A stretch of 64,000 nucleotides of DNA from Platycnemis pennipes. Its lineage: Eukaryota > Arthropoda > Insecta > Odonata > Platycnemididae. The stretch is from assembly GCA_933228895.1 (NCBI GenBank), contig OW121848.1, positions 136,108,615-136,172,614 on the forward strand. The letters run 5' to 3'. Below, piece by piece: positions 39,966 to 52,146 of this stretch. The position numbers and the translations under genes are program-made. How positions within the stretch are numbered: position 1 is the stretch's first letter; the number at the start of each line of letters is the position of its first letter. Under the pieces are notes generated by a model, which saw nothing but the letters and a program-made list of their open reading frames with translations, searched no databases and was not told the DNA's origin.

Positions 39966-41234
39966 TTTCTAAGCTGTGAAGTTTTATTATTATTATTATT
40001 TTGTAATGGTTCCATCAATGCGAGTACTGGACGCCCTTGTGTTGCCACTGTGTTTAGTGCATGATGTTGTTTGTGGTTGAGTGAGGGGGGGGAAATGAAG
40101 GCTATGAGGATGGGTTGTCAGCTGCCCCCTCTACCAAGTGAAAAATGGCACCGTGGAATAGGTATCGACCTACCGTGCGTTTTTCTTCTTCATCTGTTTT
40201 GGCGAGGAAGAGAAATGTTTGAGGGTGGCAGGAGGCATTGAAATGTTAGTGTTTTAACCTGTGTGGCAATGTTGGTGGTGCAGCAAATTACTTAAAGGCA
40301 TGTTGCAGAATGTTGTTAGTTTTATAAGGAAAATTTTTAATAATTATTATTTTCTAACCAGTGATAAAATTCTGGATGATGTTTTTAAGCATAACTTTTT
40401 TTCAATGGATTTGTGTGCTAGAAAAAAGTTATTTGCCTCTTGGTCATCCATGATCGAATACCTCAATTAAGATTTATATGATTTTGAAGCATCAAAGTGA
40501 ACTTTTTGTGTGTTCTTTGTTAAAATGATTAGTATTTTTTAAAGTAGCATCTTAATTAAGTTTTTTGTCCTTTTTATTTTGAGTATATACATATATTATA
40601 CATAAAAACATAGTGTAAAAGATGGTGAATAGAGTTGCCCCCCTCCCTTTTAATTTGTGGTGATTTTAAGAAAAAACAGAGTGTAACAAGGGAGGCAAAG
40701 GGAGGGAGGAATGATATGTGTTTCATGTTTTTGCGAGCTTATTTAAAACCTTGGAAAATAATAATGCAAGTGTTTGTATACTCAGTGCCATAATTGATGG
40801 AAGGTAACTTTTTTTATGAATGTATATGTCCAAGGGCTTGGTGGGTGTCAAGAAATGTTGGTGAGGAGAGAAAAGTGTATAAGTGGTTCCTATGTAGCAG
40901 AGAATGTGAGGGTGTCTCAATAGTGGCATGGCTGTTGGATCATTAGACAGTTGAATGAAATTTGACCTGTCAAGATTGTCTCTGGCAGCAGCCAATCCAA
41001 ATTGCATCACGTTGATTTGGCTGTGTGCTGAACATACGGAAAAAAGTATACCAATTAGTAATATAATTCCCCTTCTGGGATAATATTTTTTCTTTCCTGA
41101 ACTGTGCAACTTGTTATCCAATCAATATTTTCAATATAAAATCAACACTGTTGAGACACCCTGTGCCTTTGTACAGATGACCAAGGTGGTGATGTTGATG
41201 ATGATATTAGAGCAGGTGTCAAATTTTTCACCTC

Positions 41235-41272
41235 TTTCTTTCTCTCTCTCTCCCTCCCTCCCTCCCTCCCCA
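41235..41272 (+). repeat. CT / CCCT microsatellite
   Basis: TTTCTTTCTCTCTCTC is followed by five CCCT units, then C-rich sequence. A simple pyrimidine repeat. Confidence 0.85.
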
Positions 41273-42749
41273 CCTACCCACGCTCTCCCCTCAAATCGAC
41301 TTCCTCACAGTTGATGACCTTGTGAACACACCATGTTCAAACAAAATCCTTGGCCAGAGTACCGTATCCTTTTTCTCTGTGTATGCTCCTTACATTCTTT
41401 TGTTTTGTCTATGCATCCTAGCCCTTCCCATCCCATCGTAAAATAAATCAGGTGGTCATTACAGTTCCTATCTCATACTCCCAGACAAGAGAATGATGAA
41501 GAAATACTTTTTATAGGTCTTAGTACATGAGATACATGCATTGTGACAATTTATGGTGTGGAAATGCAGTAACATAAAAAGAGCACTCAGCAGTGTTAGG
41601 TTACAAGTCGATTAGGGTCATGAATATTTGTGTGGTGCTGGCATACAGGAAAGATAATCTGCTGGAAGGCACTGAATCTTGTATTCCACTAGGGGCCACT
41701 GCCATTTGCTGTATTTCTCACCGTTATAGCATGGCTGCTTTCCTGTGTTTCTTTCCCCGAAGAGGATTGTGATAATATCTTTCATTTTGCTTTGTTCTGC
41801 TTCCTTCATTGCTGATTTTTTTAACATTCATTAAGGGGTATATGTTCTTTTGCTGGCAGGTAGAAAATTCTGACTCCTTGATTTGACTTTTTATGTTGCT
41901 CTGGCTCTCTTTTATGAACTTCTAAGTTTGTAATTTTTGTAAATTTTGATGAAATGATTTGGTGGGGTGTTTTTCCATTGCTGTCCCCGTAAATTACTCC
42001 TGCATTGATTGTTTTCCATTGTCAAAATCACTAGTTGTTCAGATTGACTTAAAGTTGTTGTTTGAAATATAAATGCAAGATTTTCATGTGCAGGGTAAAA
42101 TTAGCTGAACGTTGTGCAGCTTTCTTGCCTGTATGCATTTGTTAGATAATCTTGGTATTGCATATTAGATTTTGGTTGAACAAGCTTTGTGTAGGATGTG
42201 TTTTTAAATTTTCCTTCAAAGTGTGAATGGAATTGGAGAAGCATAAATTGAATCTCATGCATTTCTCTTGTATTTACAGTGAAAGTTTTCTTGATTTGCA
42301 TGGATATTTTTGTAACCATACTGGAAGTTTACTGCAATGGTTTCTCTAGGTCAGGTGCATCAATGGCATTTTAAGTATTTTTATGAAAAGAGTTGGAAAT
42401 TAAATGTTTGCAGAGGAACTAGTGTATGTTTGGATTTATTTTTATTTATGTTTTTAAAGATTAAATTATCATTTTCGTGCTGCTGCTGCTTTAACTGGCT
42501 CCCTCCCAAAAATTATGAGCAATTCTTGAGTTTGTGGCCCCAAATTGGATATATGCATATATCGTTTTCCAAGGGTTTTGCAGCATTGGATGTTATCTTC
42601 CTGGAGCCTTTGGATGCTTGCACCTCTGCATTATGTGATCCCTTAGCTGTTAGGGCCTGCACCATCTTTATAATTTTAGACCAAAGGAAACCAGTTATGA
42701 ATTGTGAATAACTTTGCTAACCTTGCTTAAAAGTGGCTTGGTATTCTCT

Positions 42750-42905
42750 GTTGTTGACTGATTTGATTGCTCTGAGGAAGGCCGATAGTTCAGCCCAAGC
42801 AGGGTAGCCGAAGGGAAGCGTTCGGCCATTCCACATTGTAAAAAGTAGTTTGATATACCCACCTTGTGGTGTTTGTAAGTGGAAAATAATACCCAACCAT
42901 TCTGC
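42750..42905 (+). repeat. Dispersed-repeat fragment, CTGAGGA ... GCCGAA type
   Basis: CTGAGGAAGGCCGATAG is followed by a hairpin-like region ending AGCCGAAGGGAAGCGTTCGG and then GATATACCCACCTTGTGGTG. This organisation is similar to the fragments at 1895, 5310 and 7926. No boundaries or target duplications were found. Confidence 0.35.
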
Positions 42906-44486
42906 AGGGAAATGGAAATTACTAATGCTACAAAATATATGAACTTATATATCTTTGTATTCATCCATTTGCGTATACGAGAAAATGAGTGCCCCTGGAG
43001 GAGAGCATTTTTTATACCCTTTTGAAAATATTTTTCTGCCATGTCTTGCCCCAATCACTCTCACAGGCATGCAATTACACCCCGAGACATGTCCCAAATC
43101 CCCAACCAACCGACGAACCCTCAAGGTGATCATCCACCCTCCCCCTCATCATCCCTGCCTTTTCTCAGAGTGTCATTCGCCCTGCCTCCCCGACCCCCTC
43201 CCCCACACCTACCTAACCACCTCCCTCCCTCCCCCGTTCAAAAAAATTGAGGTCTAGCCTCTTCCGTTGGTGGCCGATCCACCCAGTGGGAGAGCGGCCT
43301 TCGTACATGGGCAGTCCAGTGAGTGGCATCCGGGGCCGTTTTGAAAGTAATGATGTTCCTAAAGAAGAAGAGGTTTAAAAAAAATGTTTTTAGAGAGCAA
43401 TTTTTGAAGCAATATACTTGCCACATTTCCTCTCCCCATGTGGAGGCGGAAGGTTTTAGCATTAGAGCTGTACTCTCCCCCCCCCCATTCCCCTCGTGTG
43501 TACGTGTGGGATCTCTTCTGATATCCCCCCCTTGGACGTTGTGGGAATGGCCACTTGTCCGTGATGCAAGTTTTATGCCCCTGCCAATGTTTTTAGTTGT
43601 ATTGCCAGCGTGTAATAGGTTGATCGTTGTGAATTTGTGTTGACAGGGCCTTCCCACGTGCTGCACTGTACACTTAACATTTGTGTATATTTCATCAAAT
43701 GCTTGTTCCTTGTTTTCATGTGATTGTTGCAGTACAAAAACAATACACTATTACCTCATAAGTAATAATAGAAGTATATATTATAAATATAAATGATACT
43801 TTTCACAACAGAACTCAGGTGTTTGAATGCAGGATTCTAATGAAGGTAATTTTTGTTATTTTTTGTACACATAAATGACATATCCTTTTCACACATATTG
43901 CATACATTGATGCTGACATTCCTGTGGAATAGTTATGAATCTAGGATGTGCACTCCACCAATCATTCAGAATTGTAAATGCACTAAACCATTCGTTTTAT
44001 TTTAGCAGGATAGACTGTTGTATCTGTGAAGGGCTCTTTTAATCTATGATATAGATAAGCTGTTGGACTCAAAAGTGACAGTCTTATTAGCTGAAATTTC
44101 ATTTTCTTGGAAAGAGTAATGTGTTTTTTTTTATAATTTGGAATTTTATTGGTTTATGGTAGAAGTCATATTGTGATTATAAACTGGTGTGATCATTATT
44201 ATACTCAGATAAGTTTGAAACTCCTGATTTCCTGATTGAAAAGTATGAAAATGATTTTTTTTAATGTTTTAATTACTAATCATGTATATTTGCTCCTTGC
44301 ATGACTACCTCAAGTAGAAACAAATCACGTTAAGTGAGGATTTCAGTGCAACATACATTTATCGTGCACCATGATGCAAAATCAATGTATGTCTTTCAAC
44401 AGTAAATATTTCTCCAAAGGTAGAGTGTATATTTATTTTCATTGCTACTACAACTCCACAACTACCCATGTGAGCTTGGTTGTTAA

Positions 44487-44501
44487 CCCCCCCCCCCCCC
44501 C
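44487..44501 (+). repeat. Poly-C tract (15 bp)
   Basis: An uninterrupted run of 15 C residues between GTTAA and TCTTTGT. A simple repeat in the CpG-poor region after the gene. Confidence 0.9.
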
Positions 44502-45047
44502 TCTTTGTAATGAACATTATCCTCATAATCGTAATTGGTCATGATAAATCATTTATTGTTTTTCATCTCTTATTTTAGCAGTCGGACGAACTTCAGGAAC
44601 ATAACGCGTTTGAAATTGTTATGAGAGTAGTATTGTTGCTAGGGCACTCCAAAACCCTTTATTTGACAAATATTTTTCCCAATAGTAATTTTTATAGTAG
44701 TTGAGATGGAATAGATTAAAGTTTTTTTTAAACCCAGTTGTTAGGCATTCAAAGTTAATGGCTTCTTGATGAAGTGCATTTTCCTTGGATAAATAAATGG
44801 AAGGAGAGTAATTTTAGAGCTTCTACTTAATTTTTACGAGCAACAACCACTCCCTCCCCCTCCACACTCACATGGCCTCCTCTGCCTGTTTTACAATCCT
44901 ACTTCCCCCCTCTCCTCTCTCCCCCCTTCCCTCCATCCCCCCCTCCGTTACATATTGTAAGCATATGTAAGGGTCAAAATAAGAAAGGATGTGTACTGCA
45001 TTTTGTAGAAAATTATAGTTTGTATATAAATACTGAAGTAGAATATG

Positions 45048-45053
45048 AATAAA
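45048..45053 (+). terminator. Candidate distal poly(A) signal AATAAA
   Basis: AATAAA in GAATATGAATAAAAGAGATTTG, with a TGTATATA element 20 bp upstream and a TTTCTGATTTTCTT tract downstream. Use would give a 10.3 kb 3' UTR. Plausible for a neuronal transcription factor but unproven. Confidence 0.35.
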
Positions 45054-45060
45054 AGAGATT

Positions 45061-48000
45061 TGACCATCAAAATCATCTTTCTGATTTTCTTAAGATGGTT
45101 GCCCTCTTTTACTGATTATAGTTCAACAAAGGATGTTACTGTTGCCCCTTGTTTGGGGCTTAATGCAGAGTGAAATATAGATAACTATGGTTTTCAATTT
45201 TCCCTCTTTTTAAAGAAAGAGCTGCAGTTTCCTATATTGCATGCCAGCTTGATAGTCATTAGCTTGAAAAGAAAGAATGCTGCAATTCATTCTCCCAGCA
45301 AATGGTTTATTCAAGCTTTAACCTGATAAGGAAGTTGTCTCACTATGAATAAACTAAACAATGCACAATATGTCAACCTCTTTCATCAAGAATAGCTAAG
45401 CTACCATGAAGGTACTACTTTATGAATTAAGGGAATTTTGCTTGTTCCTCTACTGATAAGCAATAGAAAATCTGTTTGAAAATCCTTGTCAGGCGAAGAG
45501 TTGCTTGGGGATAAGAAAAATCTTAAAATTCATCTCTTTGATAAGCAGGATTTTTATTCAGGTTAACTGAATCTAATGTAACTATTCAAACCACTATTGA
45601 ATTTTACGTTTTTACCTAAAATGTAAATCTCAATATTAGATGAGATTCAAAGTAAAATTAGCCCTTTGCTTCAAGATAATTTAACTTCCAAGTGTGCCAA
45701 TGTCTGTCAGCATATTCAGGGCCAGATTTTTGAAGAACATGATTCAATTTTGCTTGGAATTTAACGTATTTCTATGTTATCCTATGATAGAAGCAGGGAA
45801 CCTATATTTTCATTGGCCTGTATTAGGTCTGATGTGTAAGAATACAAGATCATTTTTTATTGGAAGTATTTGAGGCAGTAATATTTGTTGGGACATTTTG
45901 CTCTTTTCTTGAATATTTTCTCTATATAGTAGTGTTTAATGCCATTTAGGTGCTCAAAGAGGTATTTTGAAAGTCTTTGAAAGACCTTCACTCAGCATAT
46001 AAGTGCTCAAGGCAGAAATAATAATCGTTTGCATTGCTCTTTGAATCACAGTCATTAAGGGGAACTTATCACAACATTACTTGCCATCAAAGCCAAAACT
46101 TCCTAGCTTAATGTAGGTCTATCAGGATGATTTTCTCTCTCCAAAATTGACTGGTGATAGAATGGATGGGTAAGATGATGTAGCCTGGGATTAATGGAAA
46201 ATTAGGGACAAATCAAGCCATGAAAAAGTGACACACATTAGATTTTTTTTAGAAGATGGCACAAATAAAATGAAGCTGAAGTTCAATATCTTTAAAATTT
46301 TAGGGCTGCTCTTATATCTCCTCTTTGGGAATACTGATTATCAAGGAATGTTGTGGTGAGGGTAATTGTTGCTTTCAAGAAGAGATAGTAAACCCTGAGA
46401 AAATGTTCCTGGATAAATATAATATGTAGCTGAAAAATCAGAAATGAGAGACTTTTTATCTACAGCTCAGGGATTTACTTGGTTTAGTTGTCCCTTGGTG
46501 GTAAGACCATGATTGATAATGCTTTAAACTCATATTAACATTATTTTCTTTCATTGTTGTGTGTCTATATAATTATTAATAACTTTGACCTTCACAATTG
46601 TTAACATGCTTATTGTGGATCCAAGTTAGAATGTCTCAACAGTTTAATTTTTAATCAAATTTTGTGATCAATTCTCTTTGGAAGTGTATAGAATGCTTAT
46701 CATGCTTATGTCATTTTTTTTACAGATACATATGTTACATACATTATACAAAAGTAGAAGTTTGATTAGTACATGACTCAATCAATTGTAAAAACTAGTG
46801 ATTCATCTCAATCGTGTAAGAAAACAGTATTATTTGGCCACCTTAGAATTTGTATAATGATCAGGGTATGTTTCAAAACAAGACAGGGAATCGGTTGCAA
46901 AATTTTGACCTAGAATGTGTATCTCGCACTAGTTTCTGTATATTTCCTTTGTGAAAGTATTAAGAGAACCTTTTTTATCTGAAAATAGGTCCAGATCATT
47001 CTTAATTATTGTTGTTACTTTTGCACATTGAGATGATATTAATGTGTAATGATTTCATATATGAGCTTGAATCTCTGTTGAAATAGCTAAATTCAATCAG
47101 TATACAGTAACACCACGGAATTAATGCCACCAAACCATCCTAACTATTTTCACGTACAATGATTTGAACTTTTAATTTCAGCAGTTCCATATTTGTTTTC
47201 CTTCACATACAAGTGAAATGCATTTACTTTTGAACTTAGCTAATTTGTTTCCAAATGTGTTATCTAGTTATTTTTCTTAACTAAGAGCAAAGAACAAGAC
47301 TTGGTCTGATCATCACCTTCTGTGGGTATCCTATACCATGTTAATTATTAGGAATAGATCGCTCATGTAAAAGTTGATGTAGACATGAGTCAGAATTGTG
47401 ATAGAGCTTAGGAGAGAAAAGTATATGGCTGAAATGAAGGTGTAGGTATAATCTTGGGTACTTGAAGATAAATATCTCACTGGAAACAAAAGTTTTCTTA
47501 TAACCCTGCAATTTGTTACTATCATGCAGCACCGGCACTCCTGAGAAAAATATTTCAATTCAGAAGTCGCTCTCATGAATCTAGTTACCTCTTAAATCCT
47601 TTCCACAGGAACCAACTGGTAGAATATGGAATCATAGGGTTACCCCTTCAATGTATGCTTAAGGCATAGCACCCACTAACTGGTTTGAACTGAAAATAAC
47701 TCTATGGTACTTCATTCCTGTTAACACTGGCTAAAACCAACCGATTGAACCCTGTTAATTGCATTTGAAAGCAATGGGTGGCAGCCATAACCAAGTTAAA
47801 TTTAGTTTAAGCTAGTCAAATCAGGTTAAATTCATTCAAGCTGCTTCCAAGTAGAATTTTCACCAGGGTCACTTTGTAACAAGAACTAACATGCATCTTT
47901 AGTATAGGTAAACTTAGAATCCAGGGCACCTCAAGAGTTATTTTTTGATTCTGTAACTCCCTGTCGCTATCTACCAACCCTGGAAATCCTTCAGTCGTCA

Positions 48001-49000
48001 AGGCCATGAGTTGATTCGCTGCAGACAATAAGTTCATTGGTTCCGGGCCTTGCCCCAATAGTATTCAGGATAACGCAATAGCTAGATGGAGTTATGTCCA
48101 GTATCAATGGAGTATTTTTTCATTACAATACTAAGATGTGACTGTCTTTATTAAGAGGTATGTCTTCAGATTTTTAAGGAATCGTGAAGGAAATGGATGT
48201 CTAGTCAACTGTTGCAATGCACTGATAGGGAGGATGGAATTCAGTCTACCGTTGCGTTGGGAGAAGTCCATGTCATGTATTAATTTATGGTTTAAAAATG
48301 ATATAATTAAAGGAAATTACAGTACTGAGAAATAAATAAGGTACTAATATTGTAGTATTTTTTAAATAATATCTGTTTAATCATACACCAAACATTAGGT
48401 GGAGTCTTTTAGTTTTAGGCACTTCCCAAAGAGAAGTATTTCATTTGTGGGAGAAGACTATTGGCTTGAAGCAGGCTGTTGCACTTGTTTTTTCATATTT
48501 TAAAGAAAGAAACAAATTGAAGTTTTTTTATTGCAAATCTTTCTAAGTCACTCATAAGAAGAAAGATTTTTCTGAACCTTAAGTAAATGGTTATTCCAAA
48601 AAATAGAAGAATGGAGCTATCAGTCTTGATGAGAAAGTAATAGGCTCGTAATACAACGAGTGCCTATTGGCACTTCTGTTAACAGAAAGATTTATTCCAT
48701 CCTGGATGGAGTAAAAAAAACAAGTGAAGTGAATGAGATTAACAAAAAACAATAGTATGCACATAAATAAGGCGAGAAAGCATTTTGAACACGATGCCTA
48801 TGACTATATGAGGCTAACAAAAATCCCTGTGTACTTGGATCTAATGAATAAAATCCCCTATCTCCAGCACTACACGTGCTTTGTAAGTTTCTCAATAAGT
48901 GATTGACTGAATAGATTAATGTACGAGCCGCCAACACCTTGAAGTGGCAATAAAACTCTGTAAACTTGAAGCGAAGTTTACTTTGAATTATTTTTCATCC
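45061..49000. other. Non-coding, CpG-depleted flank
   Basis: AT-rich sequence without recognisable genes, RNA or repeats. CpG is very rare here (about four in 46021-47020 by hand count), like the gene's introns. The low CpG suggests it belongs to the same methylated, possibly transcribed domain. Confidence 0.5.
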
Positions 49001-50354
49001 AAGAATAAAAACATAACGATCCAGGGGCCAGATGATTCATGAAAAGGGTTACGTATAAAACGGAATGCCATGACCCGACTCTAGAAAGCTATTCATCGGT
49101 ATTACGTCTGCAATTCAAAGCGTCTGCCTTCAGTTCGTGGGATTTTTTTCTTGCTGAAAGTTAAGGGAACATTTTCGTTAAAAGTTCTTCACAAGGTTTA
49201 GAAGAAGTATTTTCCACGTCGTTATATGAAACCATTACTCTTTACATACTTGAAGTTACGTAACTACGACGCGATAAAATCGGGGTGGAGCTGTCAATCA
49301 GTAATCAAGTTCTGAGGGAAAATGATTCGAAAAACCATGACTATGGCTTTCAAATATTTCAAGTTCTCGCATTCAATCATGGCTGACCAAGAACTTTTTA
49401 TCGACACATCGACAAATTAAGCAATCCTTGTTTTTTTTCCTTTCACAAAAGTCCTCTCATTATTTGCGCCCAAAATTGTAGGCATTAGCATTTACAAACA
49501 CCGAAATTATCATCCCTCTCTATTATCATTATTTATTATCATCCCTCCCTCAACTCTCTAGGGACATTAATTTTTTACCGAAGTAGAAACGTAAATATGA
49601 TGTTTGCATTAGGAAATCCAAATTATGCCCATAGTCATCCATACCGTCGACTGTCGCGAGTGGTCAAGTTTATATTCCAAATGTCTGAGATTCAATATTC
49701 CCATCCACGCATCATACCAGGTAATGGTAGAATTTTATACCACGTAATGGGAGACCGTTGGATTTCTACGCCTGGAAAAAAACGCGTGTCAGAAAGTGGC
49801 GAGGCACTAATATCGTCTTCTCGCCAATGGGAGAGAGGTGCAGCTAAAAATAAAGACATCTCTCTGGTGAAGTAATCGAAGACTGAAAAAAGACAGAGGA
49901 CATATATCAAGCAATCGGAGTGATAAGGGAACTTTTCCGAGAAAATAGACAAATTATTTGCACTAGAAGACATCAGAAAGACATTCACAAAAAGGCTCGC
50001 AGGAAATAAATTTATTTCGGCCTTAAGAAAACACCAAATTGGCGGCAGAAACGAAGTGGATCTTATGCAATTCCGCTTCCGCTTAATAATGCCTCACATA
50101 AGCGCGAATTTTGGTTTTAAACGTGCTATGACGATTTGTGATTACCCATTCACTGTGTATGCGAGAAAACAGTGGTGACATGCCATTCATATTCATTGCT
50201 AAATGCACCGGATTTTTATTGCACCAAAATAACTCTTGAAACCCTATAGTTCATTTTAACAATATATAGCGATAGATGTGGTCCTTGCGATGCTTCAACG
50301 ACTTTGCACATTCTAGCCTACCGTCTTAATGCTAAGGCTAACACAACAACCATG

Positions 50355-50430
50355 CTCGAGGTGGGATTTAAACCGCGACCTATGGAGTAGGAAGCTGATA
50401 CTTAACCATCCATACTCCTTGGTCGGCTAT
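50355..50430 (-). mobile_element. tRNA-derived SINE fragment
   Basis: On the - strand a B-box-like GGTTTAAATCC (50374-50364) lies downstream of GGATGGTTAAGTATC and a loop CTTCCTACTCCATAGGTCGC, resembling a tRNA anticodon-to-T-arm stretch. The A box is degenerate. It differs from the 31 kb SINE family. Confidence 0.4.
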
Positions 50431-52095
50431 GTATAACAATAGCTATATAAGACTCAGGCAGGGGATTCATTTTCTTCGGTTCAGTTTTTAAAAGAGATTT
50501 TATTCGATAGCTGATTCCCCGAGGCTGCTGATATAAGACGTCGTCGTGATCACAAGAAGAGGAAAGCGAAATGGCTGGATTCTTTGATACACTGTGTTTA
50601 TTCGTGCATGACTCAAAAGAGTTGCCATTCGTCTGAAAGTTGCTGGTAGCATTACTCCGAGGGTACCTATCTCTGCGTCTTGAATAAATAGGTTCAAATT
50701 TAAGTTTGACCTGCATTGGCCGGAGTAGGGAGAATATTCGCTCCAAGTGTATGAGGCGTCATTAAGTCGGAACAACGCTAACAATTTTTATTTCAATGCT
50801 TCAATTCACTCTGATATGGGGTTTCCACCGCTGGCAATTTGACCCAAGACTCGGGATGAAGCAATTCTTCTCCGAACTCAGCGCTTCGCATCAATTTCTC
50901 TGGTCCACCATGTGGTGCGAAACAACAAACTGCAAACACTTCACTTGCGCAGATATTTTATCAGTTGTACAGAATCCTCCAAGAAAAATTTGATTTAAAT
51001 GACTAAATCCAATTTTCGCATTTTTTATTGGCGAATAATTTCTAGGTTGAAAATTTTAAATTCTTTACTAAATATTGGACTCAGGACGGCGAATATTTAG
51101 CACACTCGAGTGTGTTAAATATCTCGCTCGAGGGATCCCTAAAGCTACGTAAAATGCAACATTATGTAGTACATTATACCGATGAAATAATAAATACATA
51201 ATATTTAATCCCTAAATAATTAACCTCATCTTGTTATTAAAATGCATTGCATTTTCATCATAAACACTCTGTTGTCTCAATCGGAGAGCTGAAACTTCGT
51301 AATAATGAAAAAATACTGCCTAATTAGATTCTACGGGTTGGTGCCTTACAGTTGGTAATCCTACTCTAACCCCATTACATGGTCACAAAAGGCATACAGC
51401 AACATAAAAATGCTTAAGAAGACCAGGTCCCAAAACATTAACCTTCTTAATATCTATGTTCGAACAAATTTTATCGCGCGGTACACACGAGAGTGAAAAT
51501 CGCTCCTTCGAATTTCACCTGATTATTTGTAATGCTGGTTCCAGTCAATGAAACGAATCGCCAATAGTGCGACTGCAAACTTCACTTCGGGAGAGGTTCG
51601 CACCATGAATAGCGAAAATGCGAAATGAAGATCCCCACCCAGGCCCCAAGTTACACGACCCTATTATCCTATTTCGCGAAAGTGGCTAGTGCTGTCATTC
51701 TCGTTCAGCGCTTACTGAACGAGAAGAGTCAATTATCGTGTCACCTTCTGACTCATAGCGTTTTGCTTCGGGAGTAGCATGGATGGCCTTTGTTCGCCGC
51801 ACGGAGAAACCATTCGCAATAGGGTTGCCGCCTCATAAGTGGTTCAGTCCAGGTGATTTTCAATTTAGCTTAAGGAAATTACGGAAATATAAGTTTAGAG
51901 GTGAATCATGATATGTTTATTACCACAGGAAACTATATGAAAACTGTAATTTTCTCCTGAAGCCACTTTATTGTAGAACGAATTTCATGTGTTGAAAAAA
52001 TGGAATAAAACTAATGGAACATTTTTTAAGTACCTGAGAAAGCAATGGAAAATTGACGGACATGCGCACTCATAAATTACGGGAAATTTCTGCAT

Positions 52096-52146
52096 GCCAC
52101 CGGGAGATACGCCCGAATTCGGGAGACTCCCGGAATTTCGGGAGAG
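52096..52146. repeat. Cluster of CGGGAG palindromes
   Basis: Within 50 bp are CCCGAATTCGGG (52112-52123, perfect palindrome) and CGGGAGACTCCCG (52120-52132, 6-bp arms), overlapping each other, plus two more CGGGAG copies. It ends a stretch (51824-52146) beginning ATAGGGTTGCCGCC that may be a small mobile element. Confidence 0.6.

Larger units (their letters stand above)
39966..45060 (+). other. Possible distal 3' UTR extension
   Basis: CpG-poor, T-rich sequence like the proximal UTR, with low-complexity tracts (41235-41270, 43190-43235, 44487-44501, 44860-44945) and a repeat at 42750-42905. It ends at an AATAAA preceded by a TGTATATA (Pumilio-type) at 45021-45028. Whether it is transcribed is unknown. 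Confidence 0.35.

Noticed and set aside
39986..40000. TTA microsatellite and TA-rich tract at 39206-39225 as possible origins or attachment regions
   Set aside because: Ordinary low-complexity AT sequence in a 3' UTR. No further signal.
43238..43666. 142-codon - strand ORF
   Set aside because: Overlaps a 106-codon ORF on the + strand in a C-rich patch. No domain and no promoter or splice support.
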